A program made the translations under genes and the position numbers. DNA of 64,000 nt, from positions 1-64,000 of the forward strand of contig DASQDR010000144.1 in NCBI GenBank assembly GCA_035634055.1. The letters run 5' to 3'. The notes under the pieces were generated by a model. The model saw only the letters and a list, made by a program, of their open reading frames with translations. It ran no database searches and was not told where the DNA came from. Origin of the DNA: JAICTV01 sp035634055 (GTDB lineage Bacteria; Planctomycetota; Phycisphaerae; Tepidisphaerales; Tepidisphaeraceae). Within the stretch, counting starts at the first letter, position 1. Every line of letters begins with the position of its first letter. This document shows, one piece after another, positions 24,927 to 33,411 of the stretch.

Positions 24927-26549
24927 ATGAGGATCACCCGCACGCCAACAACCTCAACCGTAAGCAGACAGCCCACACGGTCCCGCTCGCTCGTGGAAGC
25001 GCTTGAGTCACGCCGCCTCTTTGCCGGCGGTGGTGGGACTGACGTGGGGACGGGTCTCACCGCAACCTACTTCGACACCGTTCAGTTCAGCGGCCCGTCG
25101 GTCACGCGCGTTGACCCGCAGGTCGATTTCGATTGGCAGTCCGCCGCCCCTGTCGCGGGGATCAAGCCCGGCACCTATTCCGCCCGCTGGACCGGCACGA
25201 TCGAGCCGCGCTTCTCCGAGACCTACACCTTCCACACCACCGGCAATGACGGCGTCCGCCTCTGGGTGAACGGGCGGCAACTGGTGGACGACTGGCGCAA
25301 GCACGCCGCCACCACCAACACCGGCACCATCACGCTCCACGCCGGCGAGCGCTACGACATCGTGATGGAGTACTTCCAGGACAGCGGCACGGCGTCAGCG
25401 AAGCTGGAGTGGTCCAGCCGCAGCCAGCCGCGCGAGGTGGTGCCGGCGTCGCAGCTTTACCCGACCGGCGAGGCGACCGGGCGGCCGGCGGGCGTTCTTC
25501 CGACCGCCTCGCCGCGCATCGTGCGCGCCCTGGCGCGCGCCAGCGACGTGCTCCAGATCGCCCCCACCGCCACCGGCACGTGGTTCGGTCGAACGGTTTC
25601 CGGCGGCGAGAAGCTGTCGATGTACACCTACGCCGGCGACGCCAACCTCGACGGCACCATCAACGGCGACGATTACTTTCTCCTCGACAGCAACGCCGGC
25701 CGGGTTGGCGCCAACTGGTACAACGGCGACTTCAACTTTGACGGCAAGGTCGACGGAGACGACTACTTCTTGATCGATTCCAACGCCTCCGCCGCCCGCG
25801 GCGGCGCGCGGCTCACGCCCGACGCCGGCCCCGAGGCGGCGCTTCCCGGCGCGTGGAAGCAGATCTTCGGCGACGAGTTCGAGGGCAACACCCTCAATCC
25901 CGTCTGGCACACGGCCCAGTACTGGAACCACGAGCACACAGTGGTCGGCCACGGGGAACTCCAGGCGTACGACGCCAGCGGCGCCAGCGTCAGCGGCGGC
26001 ATGCTCCACCTGACCGCGCGGCGCGAGGCGGCGCACGGCATGGAGTACGTCAGCGGCTTGGTGCAGACCGGCGGGGACATCACCGTGGGGCAGGAGCCGA
26101 AGTTCAGCTTCCTGCACGGCTACATGGAGGTGCGCGCGAAGCTGCCGGCCGGGCAGGGACTCTGGCCCGCCATCTGGATGATGCCCGCGAGCCACAACGA
26201 CGACAACGGCGAGCTGGACGTGCTGGAAGTGACCGGCGACGACCCCTCGCGCGCCAACTTCAACCTCCACCGCAACGGCTTGAACGACGGCCATGAGTGG
26301 GTCGGCCCGGACTTCAGCCAGGACTTCCACACCTTCGGCGTCGACTGGCAGGCGGACCACGTCGCGTGGTACGTCGACGGCGTCGAGCGCGCCCGCACCA
26401 CCGACCCGCGCTACATCTCCCCCGAGGCGATGTACCCGATCCTCAACGTCGCCCTGGGCGGCGACTGGGCCGGCGCCCCCGACGCCACCACGCCCTTCCC
26501 CGCGACCATGGACGTCGACTACGTCCGCGTCTGGCAGCAGCAGTCGTAG
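24927..26549 (+). CDS. Secreted PA14 - dockerin-like - GH16 protein (laminarinase/agarase-type fold)
   Basis: 540 residues. The N-terminus holds VEALESRRLFAG (residues 23-34), the planctomycete-type export segment. Residues about 42-180 are a PA14 domain (LTATYFDTVQFSG, YTFHTTGNDGVRLWVNG, AKLEWSS), likely sugar-binding. Residues about 235-288 contain two dockerin-like Ca-binding loops, DANLDGTINGDDYF and DFNFDGKVDGDDYF. Residues about 308-538 are a GH16 jelly roll with the catalytic ExDxxE in GELDVLEVTG (Glu429, Asp431, Glu434). GH16 enzymes cut beta-1,3-glucans, agars or carrageenans; the substrate cannot be told. No ribosome site is visible ahead of the ATG. Domain order (dockerin in the middle) is unusual, since dockerins normally sit at an end. 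Confidence 0.88.
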   Translation: MRITRTPTTSTVSRQPTRSRSLVEALESRRLFAGGGGTDVGTGLTATYFDTVQFSGPSVTRVDPQVDFDWQSAAPVAGIKPGTYSARWTGTIEPRFSETYTFHTTGNDGVRLWVNGRQLVDDWRKHAATTNTGTITLHAGERYDIVMEYFQDSGTASAKLEWSSRSQPREVVPASQLYPTGEATGRPAGVLPTASPRIVRALARASDVLQIAPTATGTWFGRTVSGGEKLSMYTYAGDANLDGTINGDDYFLLDSNAGRVGANWYNGDFNFDGKVDGDDYFLIDSNASAARGGARLTPDAGPEAALPGAWKQIFGDEFEGNTLNPVWHTAQYWNHEHTVVGHGELQAYDASGASVSGGMLHLTARREAAHGMEYVSGLVQTGGDITVGQEPKFSFLHGYMEVRAKLPAGQGLWPAIWMMPASHNDDNGELDVLEVTGDDPSRANFNLHRNGLNDGHEWVGPDFSQDFHTFGVDWQADHVAWYVDGVERARTTDPRYISPEAMYPILNVALGGDWAGAPDATTPFPATMDVDYVRVWQQQS

Positions 26550-26566
26550 CCGCTGAGACAACCAAC

Positions 26567-26677
26567 CGTGGCTCGGGCGCCCCGCCCGAGCATCCGCGGC
26601 GGCCAGCCGCTCTTCAGATCGCCCCGCACGCGTGGCCGCTGGCGCGGCGAACGCTCGGGCGAGACGCCCGAGCCACG
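26567..26677. repeat. Palindromic repeat pair (GTGGC family)
   Basis: Outer arms CGTGGCTCGGGCG and CGCCCGAGCCACG are perfectly complementary (13 bp), and each arm is itself part of a smaller hairpin, GCTCGGGCG/CGCCCGAGC around a 3-base loop. Same family as copies at 30357, 47882, 55129, 57015 and 57914. It lies between the convergent ends of the GH16 and nuoI genes. Confidence 0.85.
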
Positions 26678-26697
26678 TGAACAAGGAACGGATCGCG

Positions 26698-26745
26698 GGT
26701 CACCTTCACCCATCGGTGCGCATCGGTGCCCCATCGGTGGCTAAC
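26698..26745. repeat. Short tandem CATCGGTG words
   Basis: Three near-copies of (C/G)CATCGGTG in a row, ahead of the nuoI 3' end. Same style of word repetition as other spacers here, but without a second arm. Confidence 0.5.
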
Positions 26746-26783
26746 ACGAATCAAAAGGGAAAACCCGCCGGCCGGGGCACAAG

Positions 26784-27356
26784 CTACTTCACGACAGGGA
26801 TGTCGGCCGCGGTCGTGGCGAGCTTGCCGGACTTGATCCGGTCGTACTCGTCCTTCACCCAGGGAATCTTTTCCTTGTTGCGGTCCATCCACAGCGGGAT
26901 GGGCGTGCGCAGCCCCTGCTTGTCGATCTCGGCGAATTCCACCACCACGTCCTCGCGGCTGTAGCTCGAGAGGTCGTGCAGCTTGCCCATGTGGATGCAG
27001 TCGGTCGGGCACGGCTCGGTGCACAGGGCGCAGAACAGGCACTTGCTGTAGTCGATCGCGAAGCGAAGCAGGTCGCCGCCGACGGCCGTGTCGGTCTTCT
27101 TGTCGATCTTCCGCGGGGCGGACTTGTCGATGTAGATGCAGTCGACCGGGCACGCCTTGGCGCACATGTCGCAGGCGATGCACCGGTTGGCCTCGAACTC
27201 GTGGATGCCCCGATAGCGCGGCGCGAAGCTCAGCCGCTGCTCGGGGTACTGCACCGTGACCGTCTTCTGGAAGCAGTACTTCAGCGTGATCTTCATGCCG
27301 ATGGCGATGGAGGTCACGTTGTCGAAGATGTTCTTGAAGTAGCTTTTCGGATCCAC
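26784..27356 (-). CDS. nuoI: NADH-quinone oxidoreductase subunit I (2x 4Fe-4S)
   Basis: Passes electrons through two 4Fe-4S clusters in the peripheral arm of complex I. CIACDMCAKACPVDC and CLFCALCTEPCPTDC are the two cluster motifs. The N-terminal helix (KNIFDNVTSIAIGMKITLKYCF) fits NuoI membrane contact. The GTG at 27356 gives 190 residues; the frame extends to a TTG at 27395. The GTG is preferred because GATAAT lies 9 bases before it with no ribosome site, a pattern shared with other genes here. The gene stands alone: no other nuo gene is within the window, so complex I genes are dispersed in this genome. Confidence 0.9.
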   Translation of the reverse strand: MDPKSYFKNIFDNVTSIAIGMKITLKYCFQKTVTVQYPEQRLSFAPRYRGIHEFEANRCIACDMCAKACPVDCIYIDKSAPRKIDKKTDTAVGGDLLRFAIDYSKCLFCALCTEPCPTDCIHMGKLHDLSSYSREDVVVEFAEIDKQGLRTPIPLWMDRNKEKIPWVKDEYDRIKSGKLATTAADIPVVK

Positions 27357-27495
27357 GGCTGCCCGATTATCGCAGGCGCGCGCGCGGAAGTCCAAGGCCA
27401 GGGCAAAAAGTGGTCACGCGCGCCCCGCGATGCCGATCCTGTGTGACCGCGTGCGCCCCGGTCTCGCCGCCCCGGCGCGCGGCGGCGGGACACCC

Positions 27496-27711
27496 ATGCA
27501 CGACTTGCTGCTGAACCGAACGTTGCGACTAACCGTGGTCGGCACCATCGCCGTCCTCGGCTTCACCTGCCTGATCCTGTCCTACCAAGCCTTGTCCGAC
27601 TCGATCGGCGGGAGCGTTGCCGCCGCGGTGGCCAAGCTCGGGTGGGGCCTGGCCGCGGGGGCGGCGGGGTTGGGGCTCATCCGTTACCGCAACGATCTGA
27701 TCGATACCTGA
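27496..27711 (+). CDS. Small two-helix membrane protein
   Basis: 71 residues from the ATG at 27496. Two hydrophobic segments, LTVVGTIAVLGFTCLILSY and VAKLGWGLAAGAAGLGLI, are joined by a short polar loop and followed by a basic tail RYRNDLIDT. No family is recognised. It is divergent from nuoI and convergent with the next minus-strand gene. Codon pattern and the clean topology support a real gene, but there is no ribosome site. Confidence 0.5.
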   Translation: MHDLLLNRTLRLTVVGTIAVLGFTCLILSYQALSDSIGGSVAAAVAKLGWGLAAGAAGLGLIRYRNDLIDT

Positions 27712-27742
27712 CCTTGAGCGCGAGCGGGGAGCGCTTGCCGCC

Positions 27743-28219
27743 TCACGGCAGCGCGCTGCCCGGGCCGGAGCCGACGGTCCGCACCTCCGGCGTCGGCGCG
27801 GCCGGCTTTTCCCCCGCGAACTCCACCGTCGCCCCCGGCATCGCCGTCACGTTGACCATCGCGCCCACCGCGATGGCGCCGTTGGGCAGGTCCACGGCCG
27901 TGTCGTCGGCCGGCAGATCGACCACGAACGTCGCGCCCGCCTGCACCACCAGTTGCTTCTCATCGACGTGCCGCACCCGCCCCTGGATGATCTTGGGTGG
28001 GCCGAAGATTGGCGAGACGAACAGCCCGCCGCTGGGAACGGTCCAGACCTTGCGCGCCTGCACGCGGATGATCGCGTCCACCGGCACGTTCAGCGCCGGC
28101 GCCGCGCCCGGCGCGCGCAGGTGAAGCTCGTAGGTCGTCCCCCGAGGGGCGAACGTCACCACCCCGCCGCTGGCGGAGAGCACCTTGCCGGGGGTCGCGA
28201 AATCGGTGGCCATGGGCAT
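27743..28219 (-). CDS. Conserved-looking small beta-rich protein of unknown function
   Basis: 158 residues starting MPMATDFATPGKVLSASGG (ATG 28219, with a second ATG at 28213). The text alternates beta-strand patterns: GVVTFAPRGTTYELHLRAP, VPVDAIIRVQARKVWTVPSGGLFVSPIFGPP, IQGRVRHVDEKQLVVQAG, suggesting an OB-fold or small barrel. The tail is Pro/Ala-rich. It has no signal peptide. TACACT lies 7 bases before the ATG and no ribosome site is present, fitting a leaderless start. I do not recognise a family. Confidence 0.55.
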   Translation of the reverse strand: MPMATDFATPGKVLSASGGVVTFAPRGTTYELHLRAPGAAPALNVPVDAIIRVQARKVWTVPSGGLFVSPIFGPPKIIQGRVRHVDEKQLVVQAGATFVVDLPADDTAVDLPNGAIAVGAMVNVTAMPGATVEFAGEKPAAPTPEVRTVGSGPGSALP

Positions 28220-28438
28220 GGGCGTGAGTGTAGGCAGACGGAGCGCAAAGGAAAGTGCCGGGTACTCGCGCGGGCGGCCGCGCCGGCGTCCGGCGCGGCG
28301 GGCACAGTCCACCTAATTTCTCATCCGCTCGGTCAAAGCGGGACGATCTGATCATTTCAGCCCGAAACGACCGCCGCCCCTGCGGCACCTTTATTCTCGG
28401 ATCGCCGACCCATTCTTCACCCGCCCGGGGAGGGCAAC

Positions 28439-29497
28439 ATGATCGAGCCACTGGAATCCCGCCGCCTGATGGACGCGACGCTCGTGGACGGCCTGCTCAC
28501 CGTGACCGGCACGGGCGGGAACGACGTGATCGAAATCTTCGGCCAGCGCCTCGGCACGCCTTCCCAGGGCATCACCGTCATCGTCCAGATCAACGGCACG
28601 ACTGTCGCCCAGCACGCCAACGGTGACGTGGACCGGGTGCGCGTGGACGCGCTGGGCGGCAACGACCATGTGAGCCTGCGCGGCGGAAAGTTCACCGGCG
28701 GCGCTTCGGATCGCATCTTCCTGTCCCACGCCGCCCACGTCGAAGGCGCCGCCGGCAACGACACGCTCATCGCCGGCAGTGGCAACGACACCATCGTCGG
28801 CGGCAGCGGCAGCGACCTGCTGCTCGGAGGGTCCGGCGATGACCTGATCGCCGGTGGGACCGGGCGTGACCGGATCAAGGGCGAGGCGGGCGATGACACC
28901 CTCGGCGGCGGAGGCGGGGATGACGTCTTCAGTGGCGGCGACGGCGCCGACACCTTCCACGGCGGCCGCGGCGTCGACACGGCCGACTACTCCGACCGCG
29001 ACGACCACCTGCTCATCGCCATCGGCAACGTGCTGCTCCCGGCGGACTGGCCGGTGCGCAGCAATACCGGCGGCAGTGCCAGCATCGGGCTGAACGCTGA
29101 CTACGTTGCCAAGCCGTACCCCGCCTTCAATCCCGCCGGTCTGCGTGGCACCGGGTATCTCGAAGCCGACGTCATCGCTACCGATGTCGAGAACGCCATC
29201 GGCGGCAGCGGCAACGACGTGATCTGGGGCAGCGCCGCCGACAACCTTCTGTCCGGCGGCGCCGGCAACGACCAGCTCTTCGGCGGCGGCGGCACGGACG
29301 CGCTGTACGGCAACGACGGCGACGACCGCCTCTACTCCGCCGACCGCCGCGACGCCATGCCCCTCATCGACCCGGTCGTCTACCGCGAACGGATCGTCGG
29401 CGGCGCGGGCCGCGACTACGCCATGATCGATTGGGCGGACCCGAATCAGGTCAGCAAAGTTGAGAGGATCGAGACGCTGCCGTACCTGTCGTCGTGA
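28439..29497 (+). CDS. Exported RTX-like calcium-binding repeat protein
   Basis: 352 residues, start fixed by GGGGAGGG five bases ahead of the ATG. The N-terminus MIEPLESRRLMDATLVDG is the planctomycete export-type start. Nonapeptide GGxGxDxhx repeats form two blocks, residues about 100-180 (AAGNDTLIAGSGNDTIVGG, GSGDDLIAGGTGRDRIKGE) and about 255-300 (IGGSGNDVIWGSAADNLLSGG, YGNDGDDRLYS). They are the parallel beta-roll units that bind Ca2+ in RTX proteins. Such proteins are exported and fold outside the cell. No enzymatic domain is visible, so it may be a surface or adhesin-like protein. Confidence 0.8.
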   Translation: MIEPLESRRLMDATLVDGLLTVTGTGGNDVIEIFGQRLGTPSQGITVIVQINGTTVAQHANGDVDRVRVDALGGNDHVSLRGGKFTGGASDRIFLSHAAHVEGAAGNDTLIAGSGNDTIVGGSGSDLLLGGSGDDLIAGGTGRDRIKGEAGDDTLGGGGGDDVFSGGDGADTFHGGRGVDTADYSDRDDHLLIAIGNVLLPADWPVRSNTGGSASIGLNADYVAKPYPAFNPAGLRGTGYLEADVIATDVENAIGGSGNDVIWGSAADNLLSGGAGNDQLFGGGGTDALYGNDGDDRLYSADRRDAMPLIDPVVYRERIVGGAGRDYAMIDWADPNQVSKVERIETLPYLSS

Positions 29498-29549
29498 GCA
29501 ACCGCACCGCGGATGAACGCCGATAGTTGCGCATGCGGAAGAAGATGTC

Positions 29550-29625
29550 GGCCACGAATGGCACGAATGAAACGGGGCCGTTCGAGCTCCTTTATTATTC
29601 GTGACCATTCGTGCCATTCGTGGCC
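29550..29625. repeat. Inverted repeat of CACGAATGG words, 20-bp perfect arms
   Basis: Left arm 29550-29569 and right arm 29606-29625 are exact reverse complements, each made of two CACGAATG words. The loop is 36 bases. It sits between two converging genes and could act as a terminator or mRNA-end stabiliser. Confidence 0.85.
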
Positions 29626-29646
29626 AAACTTCTTTTCCCCCCGCGT

Positions 29647-31587
29647 TCACCGACGCTCGTCCGCGGTCTCGACCTGCTCCGCGCTGCGCATGAAGCGTCC
29701 GAACCACCCGCCGTTGCGCGCCAGTTCCGCGGGCGGGCCCTGCTCGGTCACGCGGCCGTCCTCGATCACGTACGCGTGATCGGCCTGCATGATCAGGCTG
29801 GGGCGGTGGCTGGTCAGGACGGTGGTGCGGTTGCGCATCAGGCGGTCGAGGGCGGCGATGATGGCGGCCTCGCTGTCCGGCTCGACGCTGCTGGTCGGCT
29901 CGTCCAGCAGCAGGATCGCCGGGTTGGCCAAAAACGCGCGGGCGATGCTGATCCGCTGCTTCTGCCCGCCCGACAGGCGCACGCCGCGCTCCCCCACCTT
30001 GGTCTCGTAGCCGCTCGGCAGCTTGGCGATGAATTCGTGCGCGTTGGCGGCGCGGGCGGCGGCGATCACCTGCTCCATCGTCGCGTCGGGCAGGCCGTAG
30101 CGGATGTTGTCCAGGATCGAGTCGTCGAACAGGAACGTCTCCTGCTGAACGAGCGCGAAGTGCCGGCGCAGGCTGTCTCGCGCGATCGCGCGGAGGTCGC
30201 GGCCATCGAGCGTCACCACGCCGCCGGTCGGGTCGTAGAAGCGGAGCAGAAGGTTGAGGATCGTCGACTTGCCCGAGCCGCACGGACCGCAGAGGGCAAC
30301 GGTCTGGCCGGGCTCGATCCTGATCGAAGCCTCCCGCAAGACGACGTGGGCCGCTTCCGTGGCACGGGCGCCGCGCCCGTGTACTCCTCGCGGAGCGGCT
30401 GGCGCCGCGGGCTGCACGGGCGTGGCGCCCGTGCCACAACCGTACGCGAACGTCACCTCTCGCAGCTCCATCTCCCCGCGCACGCGATCCAAGGCCACCG
30501 CGCCCGGCGCGTCGGGCAGCTCGTCGGGCGCGTCGAGCACCTCGAACACGCGCCGCCCCGCCGCCGACGCGCGCTGCACCATGTCGTTCACGCGGGCCAG
30601 CGTCTGGATCGGCCCGAACAGCCGCCACCAGTACGCGCGGAACGCCAGCAGCTTGCCGAGCGTGACCGACCCGCCCGCCCGGATCGACCACCCGCCCACG
30701 CCGATCATGAAGACGTTGCTCAGGAACCCGACCGCCCGGCTGAAGGGGAAGAACAGGCTGCGCGCGTTGATGGCGCGCACCTGCTGGTCGTAGTACGCCT
30801 CGGTGGCCTGGCGGAAGCGGCCGGCCTCCTGCTTCTCCCGGCCGAAGATCTTGATCACCACCACGCCGTTGAGGTTCTCCTGCAAGCGCGTGGAGACGTC
30901 GCCGGCGCGCTCGCGGGCGGCCTTGTAGATCGGCTGCACCTTGCGGTTGAAGACGCGCAGCAGCAGGTAGACGACGATCAGCGGCGCCAGCGACGCCGAC
31001 GCCACGCGCCAGTCCAGCGACATGACCAGCGCGACGGTGACGAGCCACATGACGCCCTCGCCGACGATGACGTCGATCGAGCCGACGATGAACTGCTGGA
31101 GCTCGTCCACGTCCCCCATCGCGCGCGACATCAGGTCGCCGGTGCGCTGCCGCTGGAGGTAACCCAGGCTCTGCGACTGGAGCTTGTGGTAGACGCGGTT
31201 GCGCAGCGAGAGGATGAACCGCTGCGCCACGCGCTGCATCAGGTTGGACGAGATCGTCCCGAACGCCTCGGCCAGCACGTAGACGCCCATCAGCCACGCC
31301 AGCGCCGACACGAGCAGCGCCTGCCACGACGCCAGCCGCCCGCCGAAGCTGACCAGCCCGTGGATCGCCTGCGTCCAGCCCGTCGGCTCGCGGCGGATCA
31401 GGTGGTCGGCGACGTACATCCAGATCATGCCGGGGAACAGCTCGCCCGGCATCGAAAGCAGCAGCAGGACCAGCGCGACGGCGACCGTGCCGCGGTGCGG
31501 GCGGAGCATGCGCAGCAGGCGCGGGAAGACGCGGTTGCTCGCCGGCGCGGTCGCGGGACCGCCGGCGCTGTCGGACGATTCGGACAT
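29647..31587 (-). CDS. ABC exporter, fused permease and ATPase (MsbA-like)
   Basis: 646 residues. Residues about 25-330 are a six-helix ABC transmembrane domain; residues about 370-640 are the ATPase. Walker A is GPCGSGKS (434-441), signature RLSGGQKQRISIARAF, Walker B AILLLDEPTS and the H-loop LTSHRPS. The half-transporter should dimerise in the inner membrane and export a lipid, peptide or drug. Residues 384-411 (near GTGATP to GARAT) are extra: they are encoded by an in-frame copy of the GTGGC palindrome family, between the A-loop strand VTFAYG and VVLREASI. TACAAT lies 7 bases before the ATG and no ribosome site is present. The stop codon is close to an inverted repeat. Confidence 0.9.
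   Translation of the reverse strand: MSESSDSAGGPATAPASNRVFPRLLRMLRPHRGTVAVALVLLLLSMPGELFPGMIWMYVADHLIRREPTGWTQAIHGLVSFGGRLASWQALLVSALAWLMGVYVLAEAFGTISSNLMQRVAQRFILSLRNRVYHKLQSQSLGYLQRQRTGDLMSRAMGDVDELQQFIVGSIDVIVGEGVMWLVTVALVMSLDWRVASASLAPLIVVYLLLRVFNRKVQPIYKAARERAGDVSTRLQENLNGVVVIKIFGREKQEAGRFRQATEAYYDQQVRAINARSLFFPFSRAVGFLSNVFMIGVGGWSIRAGGSVTLGKLLAFRAYWWRLFGPIQTLARVNDMVQRASAAGRRVFEVLDAPDELPDAPGAVALDRVRGEMELREVTFAYGCGTGATPVQPAAPAAPRGVHGRGARATEAAHVVLREASIRIEPGQTVALCGPCGSGKSTILNLLLRFYDPTGGVVTLDGRDLRAIARDSLRRHFALVQQETFLFDDSILDNIRYGLPDATMEQVIAAARAANAHEFIAKLPSGYETKVGERGVRLSGGQKQRISIARAFLANPAILLLDEPTSSVEPDSEAAIIAALDRLMRNRTTVLTSHRPSLIMQADHAYVIEDGRVTEQGPPAELARNGGWFGRFMRSAEQVETADERR
30357..30437. repeat. 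GTGGC-family palindrome inside the ABC transporter gene
   Basis: Outer arms GTGGCACGGGCG and CGCCCGTGCCAC bracket about 55 bases; each arm again forms a small hairpin. The element keeps the reading frame and adds about 27 residues to the ATPase domain. Confidence 0.85.
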
Positions 31588-31594
31588 CGCGGGG

Positions 31595-31600
31595 ATTGTA
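31595..31600 (-). promoter_or_regulatory. Candidate -10 box for a leaderless ABC-transporter transcript
   Basis: TACAAT on the minus strand, 7 bases before the ATG at 31587; the spacer CCCCGCG has no ribosome site. Confidence 0.45.
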
Positions 31601-31739
31601 GGAGCGACGCCGCGGTGGTGAAGGTGCGGCGGAAGCGGGGCCGTGCACCGCTGCGCCGCTGCGGGCGCGTCCGCCTGCATCTGCTCCAGTGCCAGCGTTT
31701 GCCGCATAACACACCTCGTGCCGAAGTGTTCTGCTCCCG

Positions 31740-33317
31740 ATGGCCGATAACTCTCGCATGACCGTCGCGACGTTGCCTGCCCCGACCTGCGCGCTCGTCG
31801 ACGCTGCGCCCAGCGTCTCGGCTCCGCGCGCGTCGCGCGAGCTCCGTCGCGCCACCGTCGGCTACTGGCTGCTCGTCGCGCTCGTGGCCGCGGTCGGCGT
31901 TGGCAAGGCGGTGCGGTCGGACGTGATGGACCCGGACGTTTTCTGGCACCTCCGCGTCGCCGACCAGATCCTCCGCGAAGGCGTCCGCCCGATCGTGGAC
32001 TCGCTCTCTTACGCCTCCCTCAAGCAGCCGTGGGCGCCGTACTCGTGGCTGGCCGAGCTGGCGATGAAGTGGAGCTTCGACGCCGGCGGTTACCGGCTGG
32101 CGCTGGCGTTCCGCGCGGCGCTGATCGCGGGGACGCTGGCGCTGGTCGCCCTCGCCTGCTCCGCCTGCGCCGGGCGCGAGCGGCGGATGGCGTCGGCGGT
32201 GGCGGTCCTGTGGTTCGCCTACCTCGGCCTGCCCTACCTGAGCTTCCGCCCCGCCACGATGGCCACGCTGCTGCTGGCGCTGTGCGCGTGGCTCCTGCTG
32301 CGCGACCGGACGAGTAACGAACGAACTCGTTCGGTGTGGCTGCTGCTCCCGGTCACCGCCCTGATCGTCAACCTGCACCTGACCGCGGTGGTGGTGCCGA
32401 TGTTCGTCGCCGCCCTCCTTGCCGGCAGCATCTGGGAGCAATACCGCGGCGAAGGCGACGCCCGCCGGCGGACGCGCCGCTACGCGCTGCTGCTCTGCGG
32501 CGTCACGCTCGCGTGCCTCGCCACGCCGCTGCTGCCGGGCGTGCTGCGCACCGCGTGGCACTACCAGTCGCGGGACGTCATGGTCGCCAGCGACATCATC
32601 ACCGAGATGCGCCCCGTCTACCGCGGCGGGCTGGCGCTGGTGACGGTGCCGCTGCTGCTGGCGACCATCGCGCTGGCGATCCGCGGGCGCGAGCGCGTGC
32701 GCGCCGGCGAGTGGTTGTGGCTCGCGGTCGGCGCGGCGCTGATGCTGCGGCTCGGGCGGTTCGCCCCGATCTTCGGGCTCATCTCCGCCCCGGTCCTCGC
32801 CGCCACGCTGCCGCGCCGGCTGACCGATCGCACGCTGGCCAAGCCGCTGGTTCACGCGGCCGTGTGCGCGTCGCTGCTCACCTGCGCCTGGCACGTGGCG
32901 GGCGCCTTCCCGCGAGCCGAAGTGCCGCTCAGCACGTGGCTCAACAGCGAGCCGCGCCGGTTCTTCTACCCCTGCGCCGCGGCCGACTTCGTCGCGGCAA
33001 ACCTCGAGCCGCCCGCAGGCCGCCCCGGCCGGCTGATTAACGAATTCACCTGGGGAGGCTACCTCGCCTGGCGCCTTGGCCCGGGCTACCAGACGCTGCT
33101 CGACGGGCGAACGCAGATGTTCGCCCCCGACTTCTGGCACAAGACGATGCTCGCGCCGGACGACGCCACGCGAACCGCCTTCTTCCGAACCCTCGACGCC
33201 GACGTCGCCATCATCCCGGTCGATAAGAGCCGATTTCGTGGCTCGGTCGAGGCGATGGGCTGGCGGAGCGTCTATCGCGACGCGGTGGCGGAGGTGCTGG
33301 TGGCCAGGGACGAGTGA
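31740..33317 (+). CDS. Polytopic membrane protein, glycosyltransferase-like (GT-C style)
   Basis: 525 residues with about 10 hydrophobic helices after a 40-residue polar start. The first loop carries DPDVFWHLRVADQILREG, where an acidic DxD-like pair precedes a conserved Trp-His, the arrangement seen in GT-C membrane glycosyltransferases and related planctomycete proteins. The C-terminal soluble part (about 420-525) reads RLINEFTWGGYLAWRLGPGYQTLLDGRTQMF. This resembles large membrane proteins annotated only as hypothetical. A role in lipid-linked sugar transfer is inference. An alternative start at ATG 31758 is equally possible. It is divergent from the ABC exporter. Confidence 0.65.
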   Translation: MADNSRMTVATLPAPTCALVDAAPSVSAPRASRELRRATVGYWLLVALVAAVGVGKAVRSDVMDPDVFWHLRVADQILREGVRPIVDSLSYASLKQPWAPYSWLAELAMKWSFDAGGYRLALAFRAALIAGTLALVALACSACAGRERRMASAVAVLWFAYLGLPYLSFRPATMATLLLALCAWLLLRDRTSNERTRSVWLLLPVTALIVNLHLTAVVVPMFVAALLAGSIWEQYRGEGDARRRTRRYALLLCGVTLACLATPLLPGVLRTAWHYQSRDVMVASDIITEMRPVYRGGLALVTVPLLLATIALAIRGRERVRAGEWLWLAVGAALMLRLGRFAPIFGLISAPVLAATLPRRLTDRTLAKPLVHAAVCASLLTCAWHVAGAFPRAEVPLSTWLNSEPRRFFYPCAAADFVAANLEPPAGRPGRLINEFTWGGYLAWRLGPGYQTLLDGRTQMFAPDFWHKTMLAPDDATRTAFFRTLDADVAIIPVDKSRFRGSVEAMGWRSVYRDAVAEVLVARDE

Positions 33318-33327
33318 ACGGATGCAC

Positions 33328-33390
33328 GGGTGACGATTGAGAAGCGCGGTGCGACGGCCGCCGCTCTCTTCTCAACCGTCGCCCGTTCAC
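33328..33390. repeat. Inverted repeat between converging genes
   Basis: GGGTGACGATTGAGAAG and CTTCTCAACCGTCGCCC pair at 15 of 17 positions around a loop of about 30 bases. It could terminate transcription from both sides. Confidence 0.75.
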
Positions 33391-33411
33391 CCCCCTCTCG
33401 CCCGCGCATCG

